From Parelaphostrongylus tenuis (Eukaryota > Nematoda > Chromadorea > Rhabditida > Metastrongylidae), in assembly GCA_019055375.1 (NCBI GenBank), contig JAHQIW010000645.1, forward strand, positions 1 through 64,000: DNA of 64,000 nucleotides. The letters run 5' to 3'. Of this stretch, positions 35,004 through 45,444 are shown piece by piece. Each line of letters begins with the position of its first letter. Position 1 is the stretch's first letter. Under the pieces are notes generated by a model. That model worked only from the letters and a program-made list of their open reading frames with translations, was not told the DNA's origin and made no database searches. The translations under genes were made by a program, and so were the position numbers.

Positions 35004-36088
35004 ATTTTGAGCCTTTTATGAAATCTTTTATGGCACTTACACAGTGCAAATTCCGTGTTCGGCCTTCTAGCCATAAGTTATCGGATTATATTATTTTGAG
35101 AAAGGTTGCAAAGCAGTTAAAAAGAAAAGTAAGGCAATATACTTTATATCAGCCGCGAGGAATCGACTATACAAAACTGCCCGTTGGGTGACTCTATCAC
35201 CTTGCCTCAAGTTCAAATAATTCGACGCTAATCCTCTATGTAGGAGGGTATATCCCAGAGGAACTGTCTGAACAGAAAGGCACCGTGCAACTGACGAGGT
35301 TGGAATGCCGAAGCAAGTGTCCTCCACTATATAATTGCCAAAACAGACCTCATGAGAGATTCAAAATTTGTTAACAGATTACATCGTTCTAAGCGAGGTC
35401 TTAAACACGGAAGAAAAGGTGCAAAATTATACATCATGAACAGCTTGATGACTCCATGGTGGCCCTAGGCGTGAGTGTGACGTCCGTCAAAGCGGAAAGC
35501 TTGCTGCATAGATTAAGCTGATTATATAACTATTTGAGGACTAGGGTTGATAGGCAGACGCGGTAGTGTCACCGCTTAACCGGAAGTCCTGTAGGACGGC
35601 CTCTGCACGTCGTGCAAGAATGTAGTGCTGCCTGCGTCTGCCTTCCCACGGGCGCCTTCATTCTCACAACACGACACGCCACCTTTACAGTAGCTGAGTA
35701 AGAACAAAGGCAGAGGAAAGTACGTCCTAGGTATAGACAATTTTTTTGGGAAGCAGCAAAAGGCTCCAAGTCCAAAAAATTTACAGGATTAAGCGAAAAC
35801 AATTACAAAATTAGACTTGCTTGGTAAAAATGAATTCGCAGATTGCAATACAATGTCATGAACGACTTCGCTCAAGAACTTTTTTGGTCGATTTCGAAAT
35901 GAACATTATTCTTTATTGCAATCTTTATCATTTCGCTTGCTCTACTTCATCCTTTTAGTCCACTGCGCTCTTCAAATGATTTCCTGCACCTCTTACAGTT
36001 TTTACCTCTACGAATGACTTTGTTGAGACCACGGGTAAGTGGCTTTGGAGAGCCCATCACTACATGAGAAACCCTCTGATCTATCTTA
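35004..36088. other. No gene; weak repeat traces
   Basis: 35265-35335 resembles a P1 arm (GCACCGTGCAACTGACGAGG, then GCCGAAGCAAGTG). 35600-35715 pairs with 36620-36735 (separate entry). Otherwise nothing recognised. Confidence 0.4.
35600..35715 (-). repeat. Diverged direct repeat, copy 1
   Basis: Minus-strand translation contains YSATVKVACRVVRMKAPVGR; the segment at 36620-36735 gives HSATAKAPQRRVRKAANLVR in the same orientation. Shared nucleotides include CTCAGCTACTG. The unit is G+C-rich. Repeat or exon duplication; function unknown. Confidence 0.35.
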
Positions 36089-36089
36089 C

Positions 36090-36192
36090 CGAACTCGGAG
36101 GGATGGATGACTTGGTGAGCCATGAGCGCGAGATCGAACCACTGACCTTGTGTGCATCGCAGAGCACCTAAACACTGCGCCACATGGGCTTC
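36090..36192 (-). mobile_element. SINE2, tRNA-like 5' head only
   Basis: Minus-strand head of SINE2: GCCCATGTGGCGCAGTG start, GAGGTGCTCTGCGATGCACA, and GGTTCGATCTCGCGCTCATG. The unique body and tail are missing. Confidence 0.7.
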
Positions 36193-36234
36193 CCTCCTCG
36201 TTAAAATGAGGTAAATTGATGCTATTTTTGCTCA

Positions 36235-36450
36235 AAATACATTTGCCATTATCATTATCGCTATCGTTATCATAACAATTTGATCATAACCGATATCACT
36301 GCTACTTTAATTACTACTACCATTATCATTAATACTACCTGGTAACATTATAACATGTTTAAGCCTGTTATTTTTCCCATTATAATTATCACTATTACAA
36401 TCATCCTCAATATCGATATCATTGCCGTTATCATTTAGAGCTGTGTTTTT
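36235..36450. repeat. Degenerate ATT/ATC trinucleotide-rich tract
   Basis: About 200 bp built from interspersed ATTATC, CATTATC, ACTACT and ATCGATATC words, an old decayed simple-sequence array. No coding interpretation. Confidence 0.6.
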
Positions 36451-36619
36451 CCGCTTAAACATGCAAAATTTAGATGGAATGCGGAAAATTTTGTGTTTTT
36501 CTCGTTCTTTTCTTTTCCTTTCACTCAAACTATTTTTTGAGGTCTTTAATGATATTTCATGATTTCACGATGATAGTGCTCTCTCAGAACCTGAGTTTGT
36601 CTCCGAGTATCCATTATTG

Positions 36620-36735
36620 CTGTTTGGAGTCTGTCTTCTTACGAGATTCGCCGCCTTCCTCACGCGACGCTGCGGAGCTTTTGCAGTAGCTGAGTGGGGT
36701 ACAACGTCGCGCGGCTTGGAATGAAACGTCCCACA
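36620..36735 (-). repeat. Diverged direct repeat, copy 2
   Basis: Partner of 35600-35715; see that entry. Similar at the level of the CTCAGCTACTG core and the following basic peptide frame. Confidence 0.35.
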
Positions 36736-36975
36736 TGGTTTCTGAAGGGATAATCTCATCTTATATCAAGCTGCGAAAAACAAAAGTGTCGTAGCCACTA
36801 CACACGCTGCTTCAATGCTCCTTTTCTACTCACATTTTTACTTTCTTTGAGTATGCTTTAAGCTCGTGTAAAGAGGATAATTCGGTTCACGGGGTACAAT
36901 CAGGAAAGACACTCAAAATTGTGCCATAGCATGGACTGTATTTTGAAACCTCGCCATAAACATTCGAAATAATTT

Positions 36976-37196
36976 CATAAAGTATTTCTGAAGTCTAAGC
37001 GACGTTGGTACGCCAGGGCTATACACGCGTGTCTCGGGGGTCTCGCTCTCCTCGTCAGTGACCCACGACCTACATTGAGCAATGCACTGTAGCAAGGAGG
37101 GAGGCGTATGTGAATCACTGACGAGGAGGGCGAGACCTCCGAAACACGCGAGTTTGGTCCTGGCGTGCCAACCTCACTTAGGTTTCAAACATTCCT
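36976..37196. repeat. P2 foldback element, copy 1
   Basis: Two inverted arms meet around 37087. The left arm has TTGGTACGCCAGGGC, ACGCGTGT, GGTCTCGC and CTCCTCGTCAGTGACCCACG. The right arm returns these inverted (TCACTGACGAGGAGGG, CGAGACCTCCGAAACACGCG, GGCGTGCCAACCTCA). The ends carry a decayed AAAGYMTTWC/GWAAGRCTTT motif clearer in copy 2. No ORF: MITE or foldback element. Confidence 0.8.
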
Positions 37197-37836
37197 TTTA
37201 AAACAAAATTGTGCTCTAAGTTCATGTTAGGCATTTATACCAACTTCAGCTTACATTCAAGGAAACGCAATTGAAGGAGATGCTACAATTCTTTTGCTTC
37301 ATATTTGACGTCTTTTGACACTTCATTTCTATACTTCTGTCCTATCATTTGCGACCACGATAGTCCAGTAATATCAACACATAATTTAGCTTCGAGTCTT
37401 GCGTTGTCGCCTTCTCTTAAGCACTCTATACAGCCCTTCTCACCTACTGGGCGCACTTCAGAAATTCTTTCCTTCAGTTGGTTGTCCTGCATCTTCTATT
37501 TGTAAAGATCTTCATACTTAAATGTAGATTTGACTGCAAACTGAGAGTTTCATATCTTTCACGGATTTGAATGCTGATTGCGAGTGATTACGCTAACAAT
37601 CTGCCAATTTCAGAGATATATGGGACGATTTATCGAGGTTTAGCAAAAAGAATAGCGATGTGCGGATGCTAGAGTACACCTCTAAACTATTCGCGATACG
37701 GGCCCCCCTGAGGCCTATGTATCTTGAAAATGGCTCATCTGCGAAATAATATTCTACACACAAACAGCTATCTTCTAAACTTTGATGTGTCGTCATTAGC
37801 ATGTGAAGTCGCAAACTGAACAATAAGTAGCTAAGA
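37197..37836. other. No recognisable gene
   Basis: Open on both strands in part (37283-37505) but without recognisable family or splice signals. Confidence 0.45.
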
Positions 37837-38191
37837 CTTGTCGACAGTTAAACCATGTGCGCTTCGCTGATGACATTGTTCTTATAACACAGGCATCAAC
37901 CAAGCAGAGTGAATGTTGAGCGATTTAGACAATGGTTGCAGAAAGATCATCATCCAATTGTATTTCACGAAAACAATGTTTATGGGAAACGGACTGGTTG
38001 TAAAGGTCCCATTCATGCTTAACGAGAAGGATCTCTTTTGAACGCTCCAGTTACGTCCTTATAGGTTAGGAAGCCACTATGATGAACCTAGCTCCACTGT
38101 TGAGCACGAGAAAGCGAGCCACTTGGGAAGTGTTTATGAACAGCGAAACTGTAATGATGAAAATAAGTCATATCTTACTATATGTATGAGA
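37837..38191 (+). mobile_element. RTE-A copy, part before SINE2
   Basis: RT palm and thumb remnant: CRQLNHVRFADDIVLITQ (37840-37893, both Asp residues of FADD retained), then FTKTMFMGN and decayed RRKRATW. Interrupted at TATGTATGAGA (38181-38191), a site equivalent to the LTYAAETW coding region of other copies. Continues at 38480. Confidence 0.85.
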
Positions 38192-38480
38192 AAGAGCGCA
38201 TGTGGCGCAGTGGCTAGAGGTGCTCTGCGTCGCACTTGAGGTCAATGGTTTGATCCCGTGCTCATGATTCACCAAACCATCCATCCCTCCGCTGCCGTTA
38301 TACCGGTATCAGATTGGTCTTAGACTTGTATGGGAGGATATGCAGCACTGAGTCGGTTTAGCGAGAGGCCATCGCAATTTATTGTAGATATGCATTCACC
38401 TTAAAAGAAGTTAGATGGTGGAGACTGATGCATGGCGCATCCCTCAGGAATTGATCAACGCCGAGAGTTTTCAGAGCTTT
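38192..38480 (+). mobile_element. SINE2 copy nested in RTE-A
   Basis: Complete SINE2: head GAGCGCATGTGGCGCAGTGG with a B-box-like GGTTTGATCCC, body GTGCTCATGATTCACCAAAC and GGATATGCAGCACTGAGTCGG, 3' end GATCAACGCCGAGAG. Flanked by TATGTATGAGA (38181-38191) and TATGCATCAGA (38480-38490), a degenerate 11-bp TSD. Both are derivatives of TATGCAGCAGA in uninterrupted RTE-A copies, which confirms duplication of that site. Confidence 0.88.
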
Positions 38481-38857
38481 ATGCATCAGAAATGGGGACG
38501 TTACAAAAGCACGATGAAGGAACACTTGCAATATTGAATGCGAAGTTGAAAGCATGATATTGAATGTATCCTGTATTTTGCAAGTGATAGAAAAAGACTG
38601 AAATTTTAAAAATATGCCAGCGATCAGTAATCAGAGGAGCCATTTCTCACATCTCTGTTAGACACGTGCAAAAGGCCATCGAAATGGCGCTGTACTTTCT
38701 CAACGAAAACCCTAGAAGAAAGGATACTTTACGAGTTTCTACAGTTAAGAGAGCCTATTGGTTTACTCCTCCACGTGACAGGAAAAAAGGAAAACGTTCT
38801 GGGATGCGCTCATCTCACTCGGAGATAGGCTGAACGACAGGTGATACAGGTGATAGC
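38481..38857 (+). mobile_element. RTE-A copy, part after SINE2
   Basis: C-terminal remainder of the RTE-A begun at 37837: decayed ETW and ERS-type blocks, then an out-of-frame equivalent of the WAGHVM region, and the 3' tail CGACAGGTGATACAGGTGAT (38834-38853). Confidence 0.8.
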
Positions 38858-40925
38858 AATCCACACAAAATAACTTTGCTAAACAACTATGTTTGTATGA
38901 AAATGGTTTTTCTGATAGCGGTGGCGAATATTCGATGAATTAGTGCACCATCCTTTTGAAGGTGCAAAGGACATACTGTGGCAAAACTGTTTGTCGTTTG
39001 ACAAATCGAATGGAATGATGCGGAGTCTTTCCAACACGAAACTCCTATGAAGCGAAGCCGCTTATTCAGCTTCAATCAGCGGTCGTAAAATGTCATTACA
39101 CAGGCCTATGATTATACGGCGCTGACGATTCCTTCAATTGTCATTATCGAAACAGACAACACAAAATTTATTACGCTGAAAGACGAGAATTCTTGCCTTT
39201 TTTTGGAAATAAGCAGATGTTCCGCTTTACACTACATCGCCCTCTAGTTCTATAGGATTTCCACAAAGATGGCAAGATTTTCAGAAGACATATAAAAAGC
39301 GGTGAGTATGTTGAAATTTGTTTTTGTGCTTGATGCGATTATTATGTGGCTAAGATGAATTTTTCTAGAGAAGCAATGGAGGTGTTTGACTGATTTGATT
39401 GTGAACAACTTGATCTTCTCAGGCTTTGAAGGAGACGAGACTGCCGAAAAGTCAGTTGCTTGAACAAGGATTACTATAACACCTCATATCTGCTTTGAAA
39501 AGAAAAAAAGTAGTTTTTAGGAACACTTTGATTTGTTGGAGGTGTATACTTCACTGGGAGACTCCTATAACCCGAAATCATCAGTCTTATGTTGTGCGGC
39601 AAGTTTAAGAATTGCAATGATCCTTTTTCAATAGCGAATGTGTTGCAATAGTGTTGAATGCAGTTCTTTTTGCTTCATGACCAACAAATGTTGCTATAGG
39701 GTTTCGCTTTAGATAATCTTTGAAGTGCTTCAAAATCTAGGCTGATGAATGAGTCAGTTTAGTCGTTCAATGTATGGAATCGATTATTCGGACATTTTCT
39801 ATCTTTTCAAAAGAATTGCACAAATGAGATAACTGCTGAAGAGTTTTTAATCGCAACATAAGTGAACTAGCACTCTGCTATACGAAATGTACAAAAAAAT
39901 CATGTCTCATTTTTACCGCACCCAGTAAGGAAAAACTGAGGGTTTTTCGTAGACTCATATTTAAGAGGAAATAGAAACTTTTGAGAAGGTAGGTAATCAC
40001 GCAGCCAAGGAAATTTCATAAACTTGCTAAATCTGAAATCAATGTGAACATAAAAGCTTAGTAACCTAAAGTTTGCTTTCTAATTTTTTTGCCAAAACAT
40101 TGTGCAGCTTCGGTTATAGCTTACTTTTTCTCAATCGATATCAGTTTCTATAGATTTTTCGTAGAAGTGCAAGTCTAACATCGCAGTTTTGCCGATTGTG
40201 AATATTTTCATTTCGAGAAAATCGGAATTTTATGTTGCGGCATAATAAACATGAGTGCAGGAACCATATTTAGACCGCCCACTAGAGAAATTGGATTATT
40301 CACTAAGATTTTTGTTCAATTGGTTTCTTCGACGCTGCTTATTGTCATTCAGTAATTTAATATGCCATCTTAATTCATCACCAATTCCACCGTTTTGAAG
40401 AGCAGATACTGTCAGGATATGGTTCAGTTTTGATTCAAATCAAGAAAGTCAAAAAACCTTCAGAGCATTCGGAAATTCAAAGATCTGCCTAGATTTTACT
40501 CACATATAAGTATTAAATGCCAAATTCGTATGGGTTTGTGAAGGATTAGATGGAAGAGATTCTGAATATGTTCTCATTTTAGTTCAAAATATCCGCTTAG
40601 CTTTTTAGGAGACAAAATGAATGTTTTTTGCAAACATTACGAGATATCCGACCACCATAGTTTTGCTGCTAAGCCACAATGTCGGCAATATCCGGATGTG
40701 GGCTGATGCCTGCAGGACAAAGTAATGAGCAGGAGATTGTAATTACACTACAGATATTTTGAAACCCACGTAAAAGTTTACGAACGTTGATGAGAAGATT
40801 ATGTCTAGCACGTTTTCAGTACTCAAGAGCTCTCTTACTCTTAGCCTTTTAGTGGAGAAATCCTGACATGTAAACAAGAAAAAGAAACTCCAGTTGTTCA
40901 CTTTATAATTTAGGAAAATTTTGTG
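38858..40925. other. No recognisable gene
   Basis: About 2 kb of A-T-rich sequence. Upstream exons of the gene at 40929 should lie here because its first visible exon starts at an acceptor, but I cannot identify them. Confidence 0.45.
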
Positions 40926-40928
40926 CAG

Positions 40929-42685
40929 TGAGCACAAGAAGCTTCAAGGTCACCGGCTTTTCTTTGCCTGTTAATATGGTTTACACTGGAAAGCCCGAAG
41001 TTGTTGCTAGAGTATCTGGTATTGCAAGTAGCGAGGCAGTAGCTAGAGGATTTGTAGAACGTCTTGTAATGCAAACAGTAAGTTATAATTCTTACATTCA
41101 CATCAAATTTTTCTCCTTTTTTTGCTACTCAGAAAAGCAAAGAAAATGGACCCTATTTTCATGACAACTCGTCAGCATTCATTTGCTAACATGACTTCCA
41201 CAAATCCACATGACCTAATTAGAACAGTTCCAAACATTTCCAAACTTGCAAAAAAAAAAAACAAATTGCTCTTCAGGTTTTTTGACGTTCTCGAAAGGCA
41301 GGCTCGCAGCGCACTATTACCTGATCCTATCATCTCGACCATTTTGGGTCAACTATATGTAACAGTCATATACACACCAATGATGTGCCAAGACGTTCTT
41401 CTCGGTCTAGGGGATAATACTCGAGCGTTAAGTATCTGATATTGAACCATTTGAATGTCTCGAAGCACGGATATAACAAACAGTAAAAAATCAACTGAAG
41501 TGCTTTCCTTTGATAAAAGTTTCTGGAATTTACCGGAGACGTTTTATAAGTAGAATGAACGATCGTAATGGCGCCAAAATTGAGTCTCATAATACCGAGG
41601 ATAATTTATAGGCGATTTCTTTCCATTATTTTCCTAAGCATCATATATAAAACAATGTGTCAGCAGATAGTTCAAAAGAAATTTAGAGAAGAGAAGAAAT
41701 CAAGACCTATAACTATTTTTTAAATTGATTCAAGACATCGACTGTATGTAAAACCCCCGCAATAAACATGCAGTATAATTCTTAAGAATGTATAAAGCCT
41801 TACTCGATTTGGTACGCCAGAGATATGCACGTATGTTTCAGAGGTCGCGCGCTCCTCGTCAGTGACCTACGCCCCCACATTAAGCCTTGCATTTTTTCGA
41901 AAAACTTGATGTCCTGAATCAATTTTGTTCTACCAGCCACTATCCATCGACTGAAAAGTGGTGATGGCTCAGTGTTATTGTACATTCTCCTCCTTCATTG
42001 CTAGAATGCAGTGCTTAATGTGGGGCGTGGGTCACTGACGAGAAGGGGAGACTTCCGAAACATGCGTGTATGATCGTGGCGTACCAAACTCGGGTAAGGC
42101 TTTAAACATTCGTAAGGATTATTTTTAAATTGATATAGAGTGCTGTGCAATAGCATTTGCGTTAGCCAGAATCCCGCAGACGCGAATGTTTTTGCACAGA
42201 ATTCTACAATTGGGCGTATTATAAGATCATACCACTGCAAGAGGCGGTTCAAATAAATGAATTACGATTCATTTTTGAGATTTTTTCCAGTTTCATATTC
42301 CACTGGAAAAAGGTGTCATATGAGGCTCATAGTTTCTTGCAGTCGAAATGATGGAAACGCGGTTGCATCATTGTTGGCAAACACGGTGACAGGAACTTGC
42401 ACTAATCCGGGCGTGAAGGCCGCGTGTAACACAGCCATGAATGTAATGGGTATTACCGGCTCACCTTTAACAATATCTGGAACACTCAGGGTTTGAACAG
42501 CTTACTTTTTTGCAGGGATTTGTGTTGTAAAAAAAGAAGTCTGTGTAGACCACAAACATTATCATGGGCGAATTGGTCGAGAATGATGTGGCAAGGTGTA
42601 GTGAACAGAGCTATTCGCGCATTGGCTAGCCGACCGTTTTGGATCGCACTTCTTCTCAGCAACTGCCACGGTCGATGGAAACTAA
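40929..42685 (+). pseudogene. Nematode-specific secreted-type protein gene, four exons, frameshifted
   Basis: Best host gene in the window. Exon a (40929-41077) follows acceptor TTTTGTGCAG and ends at a perfect GTAAGTT donor; it contains TRSFKVTGFSLPVNMVYTG and GIASSEAVARGFVERLVMQT. Exon b (from 41277, acceptor TTGCTCTTCAG) contains FDVLERQARSALLPDPIIST and YTPMMCQD. Exon c (from about 42291, acceptor TTTTTTCCAG) contains NTVTGTCTNPGVKAACNTAM and SPLTISGTLR. Exon d (about 42516-42685, acceptor TTTTTTGCAG) contains TTNIIM, NWSRMMWQGVVNRAIRALAS, GSHFFSATATVDGN and TAA. The order and phase fit one protein that I associate with a nematode-restricted family of unknown function. Three 1-nt excesses in homopolymers (T-run at 41278-41283, G-run at 42566-42568, T-run at 42637-42640) break the frame; either pseudogene or assembly error. 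A P2 element lies in the third intron region. Confidence 0.7.
41781..42117. repeat. P2 foldback element, copy 2 (intronic)
   Basis: Arms are reverse complements: CTTAAGAATGTATAAAGCC... TTTGGTACGCCAG at the left, and GGCGTACCAAACTCGGG... GGCTTTAAACATTCGTAAGG at the right. Inner blocks CTCGTCAGTGACCTACGCCC and GGGGCGTGGGTCACTGACGA also pair. A ~110-bp loop sequence not present in copy 1 separates the arms. It lies between exons b and c of the gene at 40929-42685. Confidence 0.82.
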
Positions 42686-42689
42686 GGTT

Positions 42690-44384
42690 GAACTGTTATG
42701 TGCTTGAGACAAGCATTATTATTCAACCATTATCTATTAAGTAATGCAGCAGCAATGAATTGGTAAATCATTTGGCCTGCAGGTTTATCGGAGTGATGCA
42801 GTAAATCTTATTAAAGTGTGCAATGTGGTGAATTCTGAGCTTGTGCTTTCTTTAAAAAACATTTGAGGAATTTACAAGTCAGGTATTGAAGAAAAAACTT
42901 TTCTTTGACTGCAATATCAAAAATTATTGTTCCACTGCTAGCCACAAAGATAACTAGTAGAAGTATTACAAAAGCAAGAACAATGCAATGTTTGAACAAA
43001 TACTAGAATCCATTTCACAGCGACACTATTATGAAGCTTCAACTATAAATTTATTATCTGTTCATTCGAAAAGTGGCTGTATCCGACACCTGAAATTAGT
43101 TGAATAGTCGACAACGAAGTCCAAATCACAACGAGACCAGCGACTGTGTGCATTCGATTCGAGCCATCGGCTCTGAAGGAGACAGAACACTTTGAAAACG
43201 TCAGTCGCATAAATTCTGACTGAATGACATCGAGAAAGGATCATTTTACTTTTCATAAATTTGAACATTCAGATCTTGGTTGTTACAGGATCTTGAGAAC
43301 AAATCAGTTCTCATGTAAAGGTGAACCCATTTCCGCTATGACAATACGTGAGTTAAAAATAAAAAGAAAATTCTATAGACTTTGTTAGTTGGCGATTTTT
43401 GCCGATGCCCAGTTCAAGTTTATTGGATTGCAGAAGTCTTGCACCACTTAGTACTTTAATTTGACATTTAATCAAAAATATATCAAAATGGGAGATAAGG
43501 CTGGAAAAGAAACTTTTCATAGATTATAGTTTATAAGAAACGTTTTCAGATAGAGCTTATCGGCCAAGCATACAATTAGCTATTCAGTATAACATTGTTG
43601 GTATTTTATCTGTGCATCTGAGGAAAAAAAGCACGAAATAGACAAGCCATTTTAGGTATATAACTTTGAGATGCCAGCAACAATGAATTTACAAGATGAA
43701 TCATTATGGCTAGGACGTGAGCCTCAGTGTTGCTGTGTGCTTTTTTCAGCAGAATGTTCATCCTCTAGCAGGGTCTCCACAACTGAGAATAAGTCCGACA
43801 TTCACATCGGATGCCCCACAACGGCACGGTTACTGCCAGTTGTAGTGACGACTTGAAGAAAGCTCCATCTAGGCTAACTTCACGATTCCAGAAAACAGCA
43901 GCAACTATGAAATTTCAATCGCAATATTCTGTACACCAGAGACTTCGCTATGCGATGCCGGAAGATGAGACAACCAGTAAATGACGATCAAATCTCGTGC
44001 TATAACGACGTCACAAGAAACGGAAATAACGAGCACTCTCGCGATACATCAAGATAACTACGTCTTGCCGTTCACCTAATACATCGGATATTCTATGGAG
44101 ATATCGAGCTACACGATTATGGAGCGCTGGGCATTAAATTCCAAGTAATCACCGCTAAAGAAGAAAACGAAGAAGATCAACATACGCGAATCAAATAAAA
44201 TTCCTGTTATTTGTGGAGGGAAATTTTTGTTCTGAAATGTTCGAAGCGTTGGTTTTTGTCGCACATTTGTCTATTTCTCATCTAGTTACGTAAGAGGAAG
44301 CCATCGCCATGTCTGGCAATTCTTCGTCTTCAACTTCCGTGCCATATAGGAGTCAGTATTAGCTGTTATTCGTTATCTTATACA
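42690..44384. other. No recognisable gene
   Basis: Only short frames; nothing recognised, including the open stretch at 43671-43856. Confidence 0.45.
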
Positions 44385-44720
44385 GCTGGTGAGGACAAAA
44401 TGGGACGCGTTCCACAAGTTGGAGGAAGAATCAGTGACAAAAAGTCTTATGAACACGTTATTGGAGATTTCAATGCAAGAGCAGAAACGGCCAGCGGAAA
44501 TGCAGACAGGATAGAAAAATCCGTAATGTGGGGAAGCAAGGAGTAAATGGATAAAAAGGAGAGTGGAGGCGATTGCAAAAAATATAATCTTTCTTCTAGG
44601 TGACCACCCAAAAAATGGCCAAACGAGCTCATGGTTGACGTCAATCATCGGTATCCGCGGATGAAAACGTTTTGAGAAAAAGGGATTGAGCTTTGCCACG
44701 TCACCATGCTCAAAGCAGGT
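44385..44720 (+). mobile_element. RTE-type endonuclease domain fragment
   Basis: Two overlapping frames give DAFHKLEEE, then DKKSYEHVIGDFNARA (about 44438-44477). This reproduces the RTE endonuclease block before and including the catalytic GDFNA motif. It continues with DRIEKSVMWGSKE in place of a HRIGKFGLG-type block and then decays. Which RTE family it belongs to is uncertain (RTE-B favoured by the DAF...LEE spacing). Confidence 0.55.
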
Positions 44721-45204
44721 GGCAAACATGAATGAAGAATGCGCAAGGGAGAAACGAGCAGAGATTATGGTGGAATTTTGCACCACTAGTAAAGACTGAT
44801 CATCCAGATTTCCCATTAAGTAAAAAAGCAAAGAAAAGCAGCAAAAACAGCATTGAAGCTTGCAGACAACGAGAATTTAATCGGTACTCAATTGTTTTAG
44901 CCACAAAAGGAAAGCCTTAACACAGGGTGAATGTTCTTTCCAAATCCATGTAGCATATGGCCATTAGCATCAGTAGGTGTTAATTACAAGAAACACCAAC
45001 CTAATTTTGGAAATGTCTCACATTGAAGAGAATAACCAAATGTCACAAATTAATTGCATTCAATATGAGAAACTAATATCTATTAACACAACTGACTCTC
45101 TTTTAAGAAACTTTTCCGTCTGACTTTTATGTATATATGCTACATATATGGGTAAGTCCACAGATACGTCCACAATTTTCAACAGAGCACAATGTTTCGG
45201 TTTC
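44721..45204. other. No recognisable gene
   Basis: May include further decayed RTE sequence; nothing recognisable. Confidence 0.4.
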
Positions 45205-45316
45205 CAATATACCTAAGAAAATTGAGTACTGAGCAGAAATACGACCTCACACGGGAGTCGAACCCGCGTTTCACCCATACCGCGGGGCGCCTGCCACCAC
45301 TAAACCATATAGAGAG
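45205..45316 (-). mobile_element. SINE1 copy (minus)
   Basis: Minus-strand tRNA-like head with a GGTTTAGTGGTGG A box and a GGTTCGACTCC B box, followed by TTTCTGCTCAGTACTCAATT and CTTAGGTATATT. It lies head-to-head with the next copy. Confidence 0.75.
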
Positions 45317-45342
45317 AATGAAAAATGAGTGGTGGCGCGAAT

Positions 45343-45440
45343 GTATCTCGTTGGTGTAGTGGTAGCACACGTCCCAGTATGAATGGAAACAAAGGTCCGA
45401 CTCCCCTTAGAACGAATTATTCAGCTCACCATTAACTCAT
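45343..45440 (+). mobile_element. SINE1 copy (plus)
   Basis: TCGTTGGTGTAGTGGTAGCA (A box), B box decayed to GGTCCGACTCC, then TTCAGCTCACCATTAACTCA. Diverges from its minus-strand neighbour, so the pair is two separate insertions or an old inverted duplication. Confidence 0.65.
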
Positions 45441-45444
45441 GTTT

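Noticed and set aside
36240..36460. Possible regulatory array from repeated ATTATC words
   Set aside because: Words are irregular in phase and spacing; better explained as a decayed simple-sequence tract.
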